From positions 124,001 through 188,000 of the forward strand of contig NZ_BSTT01000006.1 in the NCBI RefSeq assembly GCF_030269685.1: a DNA stretch of 64,000 bases. Direction: 5' to 3'. The notes under the pieces are model-generated. The model saw only the letters and a list, made by a program, of their open reading frames with translations, had not been told where the DNA came from and made no database searches. The translations under genes were made by a program, and so were the position numbers. Of the stretch, positions 16,206 to 23,685 are shown piece by piece. Positions within the stretch are counted from its first letter, which is position 1; the number at the start of each line of letters is the position of its first letter. Origin of the DNA: Actinomycetospora sp. NBRC 106378. Its GTDB lineage: Bacteria; Actinomycetota; Actinomycetes; Mycobacteriales; Pseudonocardiaceae.

Positions 16206-16994
16206 ATGACGGACACCAAGGACGTCCCCTCGGCGCTGATGCGCCAGACCCTGCTCGACCGCCGGCTGGTCCGCGAGGCCACCGACGTCGAACACGGCCC
16301 GCTGCGCCTGCTGCCCTGGCTCGACGTCGTCGTGCTCGGCGGCTCGACGATCATCGACGGCGGCCGCGACACGCTGCTGCCGGTCGTCGAGGAGATCCGC
16401 TCGCTGCTGGGCTCCCGTCGGATGCTCGTCCTGACGGGGGCCGGCGTGCGCGCCCGCCACGTGCTCGGCGTGGGCCTCGACCTCGGCCTGCCGACCGGCG
16501 CCCTGGCCGGGCTCGCGGCCACCGAGGCGGAGCAGAACGGCCACCTCGTCGCCGCGCTCCTCGCGAGCGAGGGCGTCTCCTACCTGCCGCACGGCGCGGT
16601 CGCCGGTCAGCTCTCGGTGCACCTCGCCGCCGCGCCCGCCGTCGTCTCGAACGGCTACCCGCCCTACGGCGTGCACGAGTTCACCTCGCAGCAGACCAAG
16701 CTGCCGCGCCACCGCACCGACGCCGGTGCCCTGCTCCTCGCCGACGCCCTCGGCGCGCGCTCGGTCACCTACGTCCGCGACGCGGACTCGCTCGGGCGGT
16801 TCGGCGGCGCGGACCGCGTCTCGGCGAAGGAGCTGCGGACCTCCGATGCCGAGCTCCCCCTCGACCGCATCGTCGGCGAGCTGCTGGAGAACGCCAAGCA
16901 CGTGCGCGAGGTGCGCATCGTCGACGGCACCACGCCGGGCCAGATCACCAGCGCGGTCGCCGGCGAGCCGGCGGGCGTCACCGTCCACGCCTGA
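16206..16994 (+). CDS. mosA: Molybdenum storage protein subunit alpha-like (amino acid kinase fold)
   Basis: A 262-residue partner of the preceding gene. It shares MosA-specific features: an N-terminal SALMRQTLLDRRLVRE, RLLPWLDVVVLGGSTI, LTGAGVRARHVLGVGLDLGLP, ATEAEQNGHLVAALLASEGVSYL, a YPPYGVHEF segment and HRTDAGALLLADALGA. MosA and MosB subunits assemble in the cytoplasm into a hexameric cage that stores molybdate or tungstate as polynuclear oxide. AGGAGACCTCCG precedes the ATG; the two genes are 12 bp apart and must be co-transcribed. The order (B then A) and the co-occurrence strengthen the assignment. No molybdenum enzyme or molybdate transporter gene is adjacent. Confidence 0.8.
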   Translation: MTDTKDVPSALMRQTLLDRRLVREATDVEHGPLRLLPWLDVVVLGGSTIIDGGRDTLLPVVEEIRSLLGSRRMLVLTGAGVRARHVLGVGLDLGLPTGALAGLAATEAEQNGHLVAALLASEGVSYLPHGAVAGQLSVHLAAAPAVVSNGYPPYGVHEFTSQQTKLPRHRTDAGALLLADALGARSVTYVRDADSLGRFGGADRVSAKELRTSDAELPLDRIVGELLENAKHVREVRIVDGTTPGQITSAVAGEPAGVTVHA

Positions 16995-17034
16995 TCCGGT
17001 TCCCGACGACGGGTCGGGTCGGTCGAGGGCGGCG

Positions 17035-17078
17035 GAGTGCGGCGGAGTGCGTCCCTGCCGGCGCACTCCGCCGCACTC
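17035..17078. terminator. Bidirectional hairpin between mosA and the anti-sigma-type gene
   Basis: A perfect 17-bp stem (arms 17035-17051 and 17062-17078, ten-base loop) lies between two convergent genes, 41 bp after mosA and 12 bp before the end of the opposite gene. It is the strongest hairpin in this part of the window. Confidence 0.75.
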
Positions 17079-17089
17079 GGGGCACCTGG

Positions 17090-17566
17090 TCAGTCGTCGG
17101 AGCCGGCGGGCCAGCACATCCGGACGGTCGTGCCGTCGTCGCCGGTCTCGATCGTGCTGCGGCGCGCGAGCCGGCCGATCAGGTCGATCCCGCGCCCGCG
17201 GAAGCCGGGGTCGCCCCGCGGTTGCCACACGCCGTCGTCGGCGACGAGTACCGCCACGCCGCCGCCGCAGGCACGGGGCCCGGCCACGAGCTCGACGGAG
17301 CAGTCCCAGTCCGGGCACGCGTGCTCCACCGCGTTGGTGACCGCCTCGTCGACGACCAGCAGGATCGACTCCGCGGTCTCCTCGTCGACCTCGGCCGCGT
17401 CGAGCCACGACCGCACCTGTCGGCGCAGGGCACGGACGGTGTCCGGGGCCGCCTCCCGCCGCTCGCGCACGCCGCCGCCGCCGCGCGGCTCCGGCCAGCA
17501 CACACAGGCCGGGCCCTCGGTGCGCGGCGCGTCCTCCGCGGCCGTCACCTGCTCCCGCCGGACCAC
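17090..17566 (-). CDS. ATP-binding protein, RsbW/SpoIIAB-like anti-sigma factor kinase
   Basis: A 158-residue protein with a GHKL (HATPase_c) domain: N-box DEAVTNAVEHA, G1-like DDGVW, and the G2 motif GRGIDLIGRLA. The protein is mainly this domain with a 30-residue N-terminal stretch containing two Cys (ACVCWPE). Stand-alone members usually act as anti-sigma factors that bind and inhibit SigB-type sigma factors or phosphorylate anti-anti-sigma proteins; no sigma factor or antagonist gene is adjacent. It converges on mosA across a hairpin. Partner unknown. Confidence 0.85.
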   Translation of the reverse strand: MVRREQVTAAEDAPRTEGPACVCWPEPRGGGGVRERREAAPDTVRALRRQVRSWLDAAEVDEETAESILLVVDEAVTNAVEHACPDWDCSVELVAGPRACGGGVAVLVADDGVWQPRGDPGFRGRGIDLIGRLARRSTIETGDDGTTVRMCWPAGSDD

Positions 17567-17654
17567 ATGTCGCTGTCCCTCATGCGTACCGGCTACCCGT
17601 TCCGACTGATTCCGACCGCCGCGTGCGCAGCGACTCGTGCCACCATCTGCGGCG

Positions 17655-18869
17655 ATGAGCGAGCCCGGCTGGGTCCACCACGCGATCTGGTGGCACGTCT
17701 ACCCGTTGGGCGCCGTCGGCGCGTACCCCGGGGACGAGCCACCCCGCCCCGGAGAACATCGGCTGCGGCGCCTGGTCGGGTGGCTCGACCACGTCCAGCG
17801 CCTCGGCACCAACGGCGTCCTGCTCGGTCCCGTGTTCGCCTCGACCAGCCACGGCTACGACACGATCGACCACCTCCGCGTCGATCCCTGCCTCGGCGAC
17901 GTCGACGACCTCGACGCCCTGATCGCGGCAGCGCACGAGCGCGGTCTGCGGATCCTGCTCGACGGCGTGTTCAACCACCTCGGGCCGGAGCACCCGCGCG
18001 TGCTCGGCGCCCGGGCCGACCCGGCCGGGCCCGACGCGCGCTGGTTCCGCCACGACCACGACGGCGGGCTCGCGACGTTCGAGGGGCACCCCGGCCTGCT
18101 CGCCCTCGACCACGGCCGCCCCGAGGTCCGGGACCACGTCGTCGACGTGCTCGCGCACTGGCTCGACCACGGCATCGACGGCTGGCGACTCGACGCCGCG
18201 TACGCGGTGCCCGCCGACTTCTGGGCCGAGGTGCTCCCCCGGGTCCGCGAGCGCCACCCCGACGCCTGGTTCCTCGGCGAGGTCCTGCACGGCGACCACG
18301 CCGAGATCGCCCGCGCGACGACGATCGACTCGCTCACGCAGTACGAGCTGTGGAAGGCGATCTGGTCGAGCCTCAACGACCGCAACCCCCACGAGCTGGC
18401 CCACGCCCTGCGCCGCCACGAGCACTTCCTGTCCGCCGAGGTCCCGGCGACCTTCGTCGGCAACCACGACGTCACCCGCCTGGCCAGCCGTCTCGACGAC
18501 CACCGCGCGCTGCCCCTCGCCCTGGCCGTGCTGTTCACCGTCGCCGGGACGCCGAGCGTCTACGCCGGCGACGAGTACGGGCTGACCGGGGTGAAGGAGG
18601 AGCGCGTCGGCGGCGACGACGCCGTGCGGCCCGAGCTCGGCGACCCGGACGTCCCGCCGCCGGGCGCGGACCTCGACGTCCTGCACCACCACCAGGAGCT
18701 GATCGGCCTGCGCCGTCGGCACGACTGGCTTCATCGCGCGCACGTCGAGGTGGTCCACGTCGACCACGAACGGCTCGTCTACCGCAGCCACCTCGACGAC
18801 CACGCCCTGCTGGTCACCCTCGACTACGGCACCGACGACCGGGCCCCGAGCTGGTCGACCGAGGGCTGA
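17655..18869 (+). CDS. GH13 alpha-amylase family glycosidase
   Basis: A 404-residue enzyme with all four GH13 conserved regions: DGVFNHLG, GWRLDAAY (nucleophile Asp near residue 180), FLGEVLHGD (acid/base Glu near 209) and FVGNHDVTR near 269. The (beta/alpha)8 barrel begins with HHAIWWHVYPLG, typical of actinobacterial maltodextrin- or sucrose-type GH13 proteins without a signal peptide, so it acts in the cytoplasm on alpha-glucosides. It is shorter than most amylases, with a reduced C-terminal beta domain. ATG at 17655 is chosen over a GTG six codons upstream. Exact substrate is not predictable from the motifs. Confidence 0.88.
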   Translation: MSEPGWVHHAIWWHVYPLGAVGAYPGDEPPRPGEHRLRRLVGWLDHVQRLGTNGVLLGPVFASTSHGYDTIDHLRVDPCLGDVDDLDALIAAAHERGLRILLDGVFNHLGPEHPRVLGARADPAGPDARWFRHDHDGGLATFEGHPGLLALDHGRPEVRDHVVDVLAHWLDHGIDGWRLDAAYAVPADFWAEVLPRVRERHPDAWFLGEVLHGDHAEIARATTIDSLTQYELWKAIWSSLNDRNPHELAHALRRHEHFLSAEVPATFVGNHDVTRLASRLDDHRALPLALAVLFTVAGTPSVYAGDEYGLTGVKEERVGGDDAVRPELGDPDVPPPGADLDVLHHHQELIGLRRRHDWLHRAHVEVVHVDHERLVYRSHLDDHALLVTLDYGTDDRAPSWSTEG

Positions 18870-18881
18870 GCGGCGCGCCGT

Positions 18882-19319
18882 TCAGCCGATGCCGTCCCGC
18901 GCGACGCCACGCGCCCGCCGGGGCGGCCGGGCCGGGAGGCGCGGACTGCGCATCTTGCTCGCCAGCAGCGCGGCGTCGAGGCGCCGCCGGGTCAGGCGGG
19001 GTTCGTCGACGTCCACCACCACCCGGTGGAACGGCCGCCCGCTGAGGTAGACGACCACGAGGTCGGCGCCGTCGTGCACGGCCCAGAACTGGCGGCGTTC
19101 CCCGATCCCCCAGCAGCCGGTCCGGAACCGCCGGGGCCACCACAGCGCCGGCGCGGCGAGCCGGGGACTCGAGACGAGGGCGTCACGACGCGCCATGACC
19201 CGGACCCCGAGGACCCGGTCGAAGGGCACGACCAGCTCGCCGCGCCCGCCACCGACGGCATCGAGCCCGGAGAGCCGGACCGTGAACCCGGCCGACCCGA
19301 CGTCGAGCCGCACCGCCAT
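18882..19319 (-). CDS. PH-like domain protein of unknown function
   Basis: A 145-residue protein with alternating short strands (AVRLDVGSAGFTVRLSGLDA, VPFDRVLGVRVM, FWAVHDGADLVVVYL, FHRVVVDVDEP) resembling the bacterial PH-like fold found in uncharacterised actinobacterial proteins. A basic C-terminal tail follows. No enzyme motif is visible. ATG at 19319 is preceded by GAGGTGG. The upstream region contains the palindrome GACCG-TT-CGGTC at 19344-19355, a possible operator. It converges on the GH13 gene with a 12-bp gap. Function unknown. Confidence 0.6.
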   Translation of the reverse strand: MAVRLDVGSAGFTVRLSGLDAVGGGRGELVVPFDRVLGVRVMARRDALVSSPRLAAPALWWPRRFRTGCWGIGERRQFWAVHDGADLVVVYLSGRPFHRVVVDVDEPRLTRRRLDAALLASKMRSPRLPARPPRRARGVARDGIG

Positions 19320-19437
19320 GGCCACCTCGCGCGCTCGGGAACGGACCGTTCGGTCTCCTGTCGGCATCGCGGGCGATGGGGTTACCCCGCCCGGCGTGTC
19401 CGCGTCGAAGTTGGGCCGGTCGGCGGCGGCTCGCGGC

Positions 19438-20595
19438 TCACACGGAGGCGGCCGCACCGCCGAGGACGGGGTCGTCCGTGACCGGAGCGATCTCCCGCCA
19501 CCAGGGCGACCCGGACCCCCTGTCGGCGTGCTCGGTTGCTCCGTCAGGAATCCGCAGCCGCTGCCCGGGCCGTGGGAGGGCGACCCGGACGCCGTGGGCC
19601 GCGGCCGCACGCAGCGTGCGCTCCGCCGGTTCGGCCCAGCGGTGGAAGCCGAGGGCGAACGTCGCCCAGTGGACCGGGAGCAGCACCCCGCCCCGCAGCG
19701 CGAGGTGCGCCGCGACCGCCTCCTCGGGGGTCGTGTGGATGTCCGGCCACAGCTCGGCGTAGGCACCGACCGGCACGAGGGTCAGGTCGAACGGACCGTG
19801 CTCGGCCCCGGTGCGGGCGTGGACCGCGCTCGCACCGGTGTCCCCGGCGACGTAGACGGCGTGCACCGGACCCGCGACCTTCCACGCGGCCCACTGCGTG
19901 GTGTTGCGGCGGAACCCACGGCCGGAGAAGTGCCGCGCCTCCAGGCAGGTGAACGTCAGCCCGGCAACCGTCGCGACGCCGTCCCAGTCCCGCTCGACGA
20001 TCCTCGCGGCGGCGATGCCCCAGGAGCGCAGGTGCGCCCCGACCCCGAGCGGTACGACGAACGTCGCCCCCGTGCCGCGGGCCAGTGCCACCACCGCAGG
20101 GCGGTCGAGGTGGTCGTAGTGGTCGTGGCTGACGAGCACGACGTCGACCTCGCCGAGCGCGTGCAGCGCCACGGGCGGTGGGTGGAGGCGGCGTGGCCCG
20201 AAGCCCGGGACGGGGGACGTGCGCGTCGACCAGACAGGATCGGTGAGCACCCGTCGTCCGTCGATCTCGAGCAGGACCGACGTGTGCCCGAACCACGTGG
20301 CGGCGAGCGCGGCGCGCCCGGAGAGGACCGGGTCCGTCGTGAGGGGGACCGGGCCGGGCGGCGAGCCCTGCTCCCGCCGGCGCAGGACCATCGTCGCGAC
20401 CTGCCGGACGGTGACGTCCGGGCGGGGCAGCCCCGGCTCACGGTTGGCGAACGCCCCGTCGGAGGCGTGCGGCGAGGTCGACGCGGCCCGCCGGAGGACG
20501 GCGATCCGCGCGCCCATGTTCCGGCGCACGTGCAGCCCGAACGCCGCGGCGCCCAGCGCGGCCGCGGCGAGCGGAGCGGCCGCCCCTCGCCTCAC
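19438..20595 (-). CDS. MBL-fold metallohydrolase, UlaG / NAPE-PLD-like
   Basis: A 385-residue metallo-beta-lactamase fold hydrolase. The zinc motif HxHxDH appears as VSHDHYDHLDRP; further ligands are probably the Asp in YVAGDTG and the His in LLPVHWATF. ATWFGHTSVLLEIDGRRVLTDPV is typical of the UlaG/N-acyl-phosphatidylethanolamine phospholipase-D-like branch. A hydrophobic N-terminal segment (LAAAALGAAAFGLHV) may anchor it in the membrane. Its GTG start overlaps the preceding gene's stop in GTGA, so translation is coupled to the ligand-binding domain gene. The substrate is unknown; phosphodiester or lactone hydrolysis is typical of the family. Confidence 0.85.
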   Translation of the reverse strand: MRRGAAAPLAAAALGAAAFGLHVRRNMGARIAVLRRAASTSPHASDGAFANREPGLPRPDVTVRQVATMVLRRREQGSPPGPVPLTTDPVLSGRAALAATWFGHTSVLLEIDGRRVLTDPVWSTRTSPVPGFGPRRLHPPPVALHALGEVDVVLVSHDHYDHLDRPAVVALARGTGATFVVPLGVGAHLRSWGIAAARIVERDWDGVATVAGLTFTCLEARHFSGRGFRRNTTQWAAWKVAGPVHAVYVAGDTGASAVHARTGAEHGPFDLTLVPVGAYAELWPDIHTTPEEAVAAHLALRGGVLLPVHWATFALGFHRWAEPAERTLRAAAAHGVRVALPRPGQRLRIPDGATEHADRGSGSPWWREIAPVTDDPVLGGAAASV

Positions 20596-21242
20596 GCCCG
20601 GGCCCCCTCCCGCACGAGGGAGACGAACGTCGTCGCCGCCGGACCGAGGTCGTCGTCGCGCCGGAGCACCAGGTAGAGGCAGCGCTGCACCGGGTCGCCG
20701 TCGAGGCGGACCGTCCGGACGTCGTCGCGGCCGTGCCGGTCGAGCGCCCAGGCGCTGATGACGCCGACGCCCTCGCCCGCGGCCACCGCCTCGATCAGGC
20801 CCTCGTTGGTGTCGCGGATCGTCCAGCGCTGGTCGGTGACGAGCGGGGTGCCGCGGTCGGCGAGGGCGTCGGCGAACGAGCGTCGCGTGCCCGAGCCCTC
20901 CTCGCGCTCGACCAGCGGCGTCGCGGCGAGCTGGGCGACGGTCACCGACGCGGCTCCGTCGAGCGGGTGCCCGGCGGGGACCGCGAGGACGATCTCGTCG
21001 GCCCCGACGACCTCGGCGACGAGGTCCGCGTCGTCGGGCTCGACCCCGGCGAAGCCGACCTCGGCGTCCCCGCCGCGCAGGGCGGCGAAGACCCCGGCCG
21101 AGTCGGTGACGGTGGTGGCGACGGTGAACTCGGGCTGCTCGGCCCGGAACCGGTCGACGAGGTCCGGGACCAGGAACTCGCCCGGGATGCTGCTGGCCGC
21201 GACGGCCACCGCCTCGGCGGCGGCGTACGGGTCCTGCGTCAT
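20592..21242 (-). CDS. Stand-alone LysR-type substrate-binding domain, without DNA-binding part
   Basis: A 216-residue protein that looks like the effector-binding half of a LysR regulator or a small periplasmic-binding fold: SIPGEFLVPDLVDRFRAEQP, GDAEVGFAGVEPDDADLVAEV, ADEIVLAVPAGHPL, VEREEGSGTRRSF and GEGVGVISAWALD are all typical of this fold. The usual N-terminal helix-turn-helix (about 60-90 residues) is absent. ATG at 21242 has a near-perfect GGAGGAGG sequence, so the short form is real. No signal peptide is evident. It overlaps the metallohydrolase gene by four bases. It may bind a small ligand in the cytoplasm or pair with another protein. Confidence 0.75.
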   Translation of the reverse strand: MTQDPYAAAEAVAVAASSIPGEFLVPDLVDRFRAEQPEFTVATTVTDSAGVFAALRGGDAEVGFAGVEPDDADLVAEVVGADEIVLAVPAGHPLDGAASVTVAQLAATPLVEREEGSGTRRSFADALADRGTPLVTDQRWTIRDTNEGLIEAVAAGEGVGVISAWALDRHGRDDVRTVRLDGDPVQRCLYLVLRRDDDLGPAATTFVSLVREGARA

Positions 21243-21332
21243 GGCGCCTCCTCCTGGGGTGATCACGGCAGGCATACCCACCTGCGGGGGCCATCACGAG
21301 GCGCATCGGTCCGCAACGGGTATCCGTCCGGT

Positions 21333-21788
21333 ATGGCACCTCGAGCGGCGCGCGACGCCGGCGTCCTGTTCCGACGCATCGCGGTCACGATCGTGGGCGT
21401 CGCCCTCGTCGTCGCGGGCGTCGTCCTGCTCGTCCTGCCCGGCCCCGGCCTGCTGCTGGTGCTGGCCGGGCTGATCGTGCTCGCCAACGAGTACCCGTGG
21501 GCGCAGCGCTACGTCGCCCCGGTCCGGCGGCAGGCGATCACGGCCGCGCGGTTCAGCGTCGCGTCGAACCTGCGGATCGCCTGGACGGCCGCCGTCGGCC
21601 TGGCGCTGATCATCGGCGGCATCGTGTGGATCGCCGTGCCGACGCTGCCGTTCGGCGGGGCCGGCACCGGCTCGAGCCTGATCCTCTCCGGGGTGATCCT
21701 GCTCGGTCTGCTCGGCTACAGCGTCCACCGCTGGGGCGGCGGTCGGGGCGCCACCGCGACCGAGCCTTCCCGACGACGGGTCGTGTGA
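21333..21788 (+). CDS. PGPGW-family membrane protein
   Basis: A 151-residue protein with the PGPG motif in VVLLVLPGPGLLLVLAGLIVLANEYPWAQRYV, which marks a family of small actinobacterial membrane proteins (TIGR02611-like). Four hydrophobic segments are visible, the last two in LRIAWTAAVGLALIIGGIVWIAV and SSLILSGVILLGLLGYSV. Function is unknown; members are thought to sit in the cytoplasmic membrane. It is divergent from the LysR-domain gene across about 90 bp. Its last codons contain CCCGACGACGGG, a short self-complementary string also seen after other genes here. Confidence 0.75.
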   Translation: MAPRAARDAGVLFRRIAVTIVGVALVVAGVVLLVLPGPGLLLVLAGLIVLANEYPWAQRYVAPVRRQAITAARFSVASNLRIAWTAAVGLALIIGGIVWIAVPTLPFGGAGTGSSLILSGVILLGLLGYSVHRWGGGRGATATEPSRRRVV

Positions 21789-21789
21789 C

Positions 21790-22149
21790 TCAGTTCAGCT
21801 GCGAGGTCCAGTCCTGCGGGACCCGGTCGGCCGGCCCGGGCACGGTCTGCTCCACCGGGTGGTGCCGCGGACCGGCGAGGTCCGGCCCCTCCCCGGCGGC
21901 CCCGGTCCGGTCGTCGTAGAACCAGTACTCGCCGGGCTCGTAGCTGGTCAGGATCGGGTGCCCGGCCTCGCGGGCGTGCCGGGTGGCGTGCTGCGACGGC
22001 GAGGAGTCGCAACAGCCGACGTGTCCGCAGGCCGCGCAGCGGCGCAGGTGGAACCACCACCCGCCGTCGTGGTCGCACTCGAGGCAGCCGGCGCCCGAGG
22101 GTGCGGCAGCGGGGTCGATCTCTCCGGGGGTCTCGTCCACGGCGGTCAT
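21790..22149 (-). CDS. UBP-type zinc finger protein
   Basis: A 119-residue protein with Cys/His ligands of a ubiquitin-hydrolase-type zinc finger: GCLECDHDGGWWFHLRRCAACGHVGCCDSS, SQHATRHAREAGHPI. Bacterial members are often fused to or located near mycothiol- or redox-related proteins, but here the domain is alone. The C-terminal Pro/Gly-rich tail is disordered-looking. It converges with the PGPGW gene with one base between stop codons. Role unknown, perhaps binding a C-terminal peptide as the eukaryotic domain does. Confidence 0.85.
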   Translation of the reverse strand: MTAVDETPGEIDPAAAPSGAGCLECDHDGGWWFHLRRCAACGHVGCCDSSPSQHATRHAREAGHPILTSYEPGEYWFYDDRTGAAGEGPDLAGPRHHPVEQTVPGPADRVPQDWTSQLN

Positions 22150-22175
22150 CCTGCGCGTCCCACCGCCGGTCGCGC

Positions 22176-22193
22176 ATCGGTCGTCCGGCCGAG
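22176..22193. promoter_or_regulatory. Possible degenerate copy of the ATCGGTC-N4-GACCGAT operator
   Basis: ATCGGTC-GTCC-GGCCGAG lies 27 bp upstream of the zinc finger gene start. The left arm matches the three better sites in this region exactly; the right arm has two mismatches. Weak on its own, it is listed because of the spacing and position. Confidence 0.3.
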
Positions 22194-22222
22194 GTCGCCG
22201 AGGTCGTCGGCGGCGGTGCGGC

Positions 22223-23224
22223 TCATCCGGTGTTCCCCCGGTCCGAGGCGACGGCGAGGTCGTGTTCGGCGCGCAGCAGCCGCTCGTGCTCGGCGCGACG
22301 CACGGGGTCGGTCACCCCGCTGTGGCAGCTGAGGTCCTCGACCGGCCAGCCGGCCCGGGCGGCCCCGGCGCGGTAGGCGCTCTCGTAGAAGTCGAGCACC
22401 GTCGCCCGCGGGAACGCGGTCGCGCGGGCGTCGTCGTAGGAGAGGACGGCGAGGTGCGAGCCGTTCTGCTCCTGCCAGCGGGCCGCGGCCGGGTGCAGCG
22501 GCGCCTGCTCGACGCCGGCGGGTTCGGGCGCGGTGTAGGAGTAGAAGGCCGGCTCCGGGGTGGTCGGGTCGCCGAACCAGAACCCGACGCTGACGACCTC
22601 CCGGGAGTACGCCTCGCGCGTCACCGGGTCGGTCCCCGCGCCGTGCTCGACGACGCGGTCGGAGAACCGCGTCAGCGCGAGGTCGAAGGTGTGCCAGAAG
22701 TGGTGGACCGGACTCGTCTTGCCGCTGTAGCGGCCCGCGAACTCCTCGAGCAGCAGGTTGACCTGCCCGAGGATGCGCCAGTAGCGCGTCACGGCGGCCG
22801 GGTCGTAGGTCGCGTGCTCGGTGTCCTGCGCGAACGGCCGGTCGTGGTCGGGCAGGTCGAACGGGCGCGGGTCGGCGAGGGCGACGTCGACCCCGAGCGC
22901 GGCCAGCCCCGCGGTGAGGTCGGCGTGGAAGGCCGCGACCGAGCGGTCGGTGAGTGGGAACGACCAGCGGCCGCCGTCCGCCGTCGTCAGGTCGAGGCGA
23001 TGGTCGAGCAGGTCGAGGTCGACGCAGAACGCCCGCGCGCCGTCGACGCTCATCGGCCGGGTCGTGAGGCCGCGGCCGGTCAGGTGCAGGGGCACGTTCC
23101 ACCAGTGGTTGCGCCGGGGGCTCGCCGCGAGGCGGACCTTCCCGACGATCTGCAGGAACCGGTGCAACGTGTCCCGCGTGGGCCGCCAGTCGGCGTAGGG
23201 CAGGGCGGGGAACAGCTCGGTCAC
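22223..23224 (-). CDS. DUF5996 family protein
   Basis: A 333-residue protein of the DUF5996 family: it opens with LFPALPYADWRPTRDTLHRFLQIVGKVRLA, contains HHFWHTFDLALTRFS and VSVGFWFGDPTTPEPAFYSY, and ends with a charged tail. Members are uncharacterised. The high content of aromatic residues and conserved His in the middle suggest an enzyme or ligand-binding protein, but no known catalytic motif is seen. The GTG start at 23224 overlaps the stop of the preceding small gene (GTGA), so the two are translationally coupled. Confidence 0.8.
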   Translation of the reverse strand: MTELFPALPYADWRPTRDTLHRFLQIVGKVRLAASPRRNHWWNVPLHLTGRGLTTRPMSVDGARAFCVDLDLLDHRLDLTTADGGRWSFPLTDRSVAAFHADLTAGLAALGVDVALADPRPFDLPDHDRPFAQDTEHATYDPAAVTRYWRILGQVNLLLEEFAGRYSGKTSPVHHFWHTFDLALTRFSDRVVEHGAGTDPVTREAYSREVVSVGFWFGDPTTPEPAFYSYTAPEPAGVEQAPLHPAAARWQEQNGSHLAVLSYDDARATAFPRATVLDFYESAYRAGAARAGWPVEDLSCHSGVTDPVRRAEHERLLRAEHDLAVASDRGNTG

Positions 23225-23598
23225 GCGGGCCTCCCGGACGCTGCGGCGTCGCCCGGCTCCGCGGCGTCGTCCGCCTCCGGTGCCGGGGCCGCGTGGGGGT
23301 GGTTGACGAAGAGGACGGCGACGACGTTGGCCGCGAGGTCGATCACGATGCTGTCCGTCGCCACCATGATCGCGAGCGTCACGACGCCCAGCGCCAGTTC
23401 GTGGGGTGGTCGGTCCGGGAGCCCGGCGACGTTGCGCAGCGCCCGCACCAGCACGGGATGGCGCGCGACGGGCTCGGTGTCCGCGACGTCGTCGAGCCGA
23501 CGACCGACCGCACGGGCGCCGTCGCGCAGCCGGACGAGTCCCGCGGCGGCGACGGTGCCGAGCGGTTCCAGCACGGTGGACGTGGCGGCGGTCGTCAT
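23221..23598 (-). CDS. Hypothetical protein with one membrane segment
   Basis: A 125-residue protein of unknown family, mostly helical, with one hydrophobic segment (LGVVTLAIMVATDSIVIDLAANVVAVLFV) near residues 70-100 and a Pro/Ala/Asp-rich C-terminus. The ATG at 23598 is preferred over an ATG 12 codons upstream, though neither has a strong Shine-Dalgarno. It is coupled to the DUF5996 gene by a four-base overlap and lies behind the ATCGGTC-N4-GACCGAT site shared with the divergent MFS exporter. Confidence 0.55.
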   Translation of the reverse strand: MTTAATSTVLEPLGTVAAAGLVRLRDGARAVGRRLDDVADTEPVARHPVLVRALRNVAGLPDRPPHELALGVVTLAIMVATDSIVIDLAANVVAVLFVNHPHAAPAPEADDAAEPGDAAASGRPA

Positions 23599-23632
23599 GG
23601 CGGCAGCGTCGCGGTCGGGCGCGCGGCGGCGC

Positions 23633-23650
23633 ATCGGTCAAGCGACCGAT
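23633..23650. promoter_or_regulatory. Perfect inverted repeat between the MFS exporter and the DUF5996 operon
   Basis: ATCGGTC-AAGC-GACCGAT, a perfect 7-bp inverted repeat with a four-base spacer, extends to nine-base arms including the flanking GC pairs. It sits midway between divergent start codons at 23598 and 23686. Two related sites precede alpha/beta hydrolase genes at 25281 and 28139. Confidence 0.6.
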
Positions 23651-23685
23651 GCCGGGGCCGGAGCCCGGCCAGCAGCCTGTCGTCC

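Noticed and set aside
15381..16994. Annotation of the pair as uridylate kinases
   Set aside because: True pyrH is present near tsf/frr, and both proteins carry MosA/MosB-specific segments and pair in tandem.
19344..19355. TetR-type operator before the PH-like gene
   Set aside because: GACCG-TT-CGGTC is a short palindrome, without a regulator gene nearby; noted only in the gene entry.
21305..21322. Further ATCGGTC site before the PGPGW gene
   Set aside because: Only the left half-site is present; the right half does not match.
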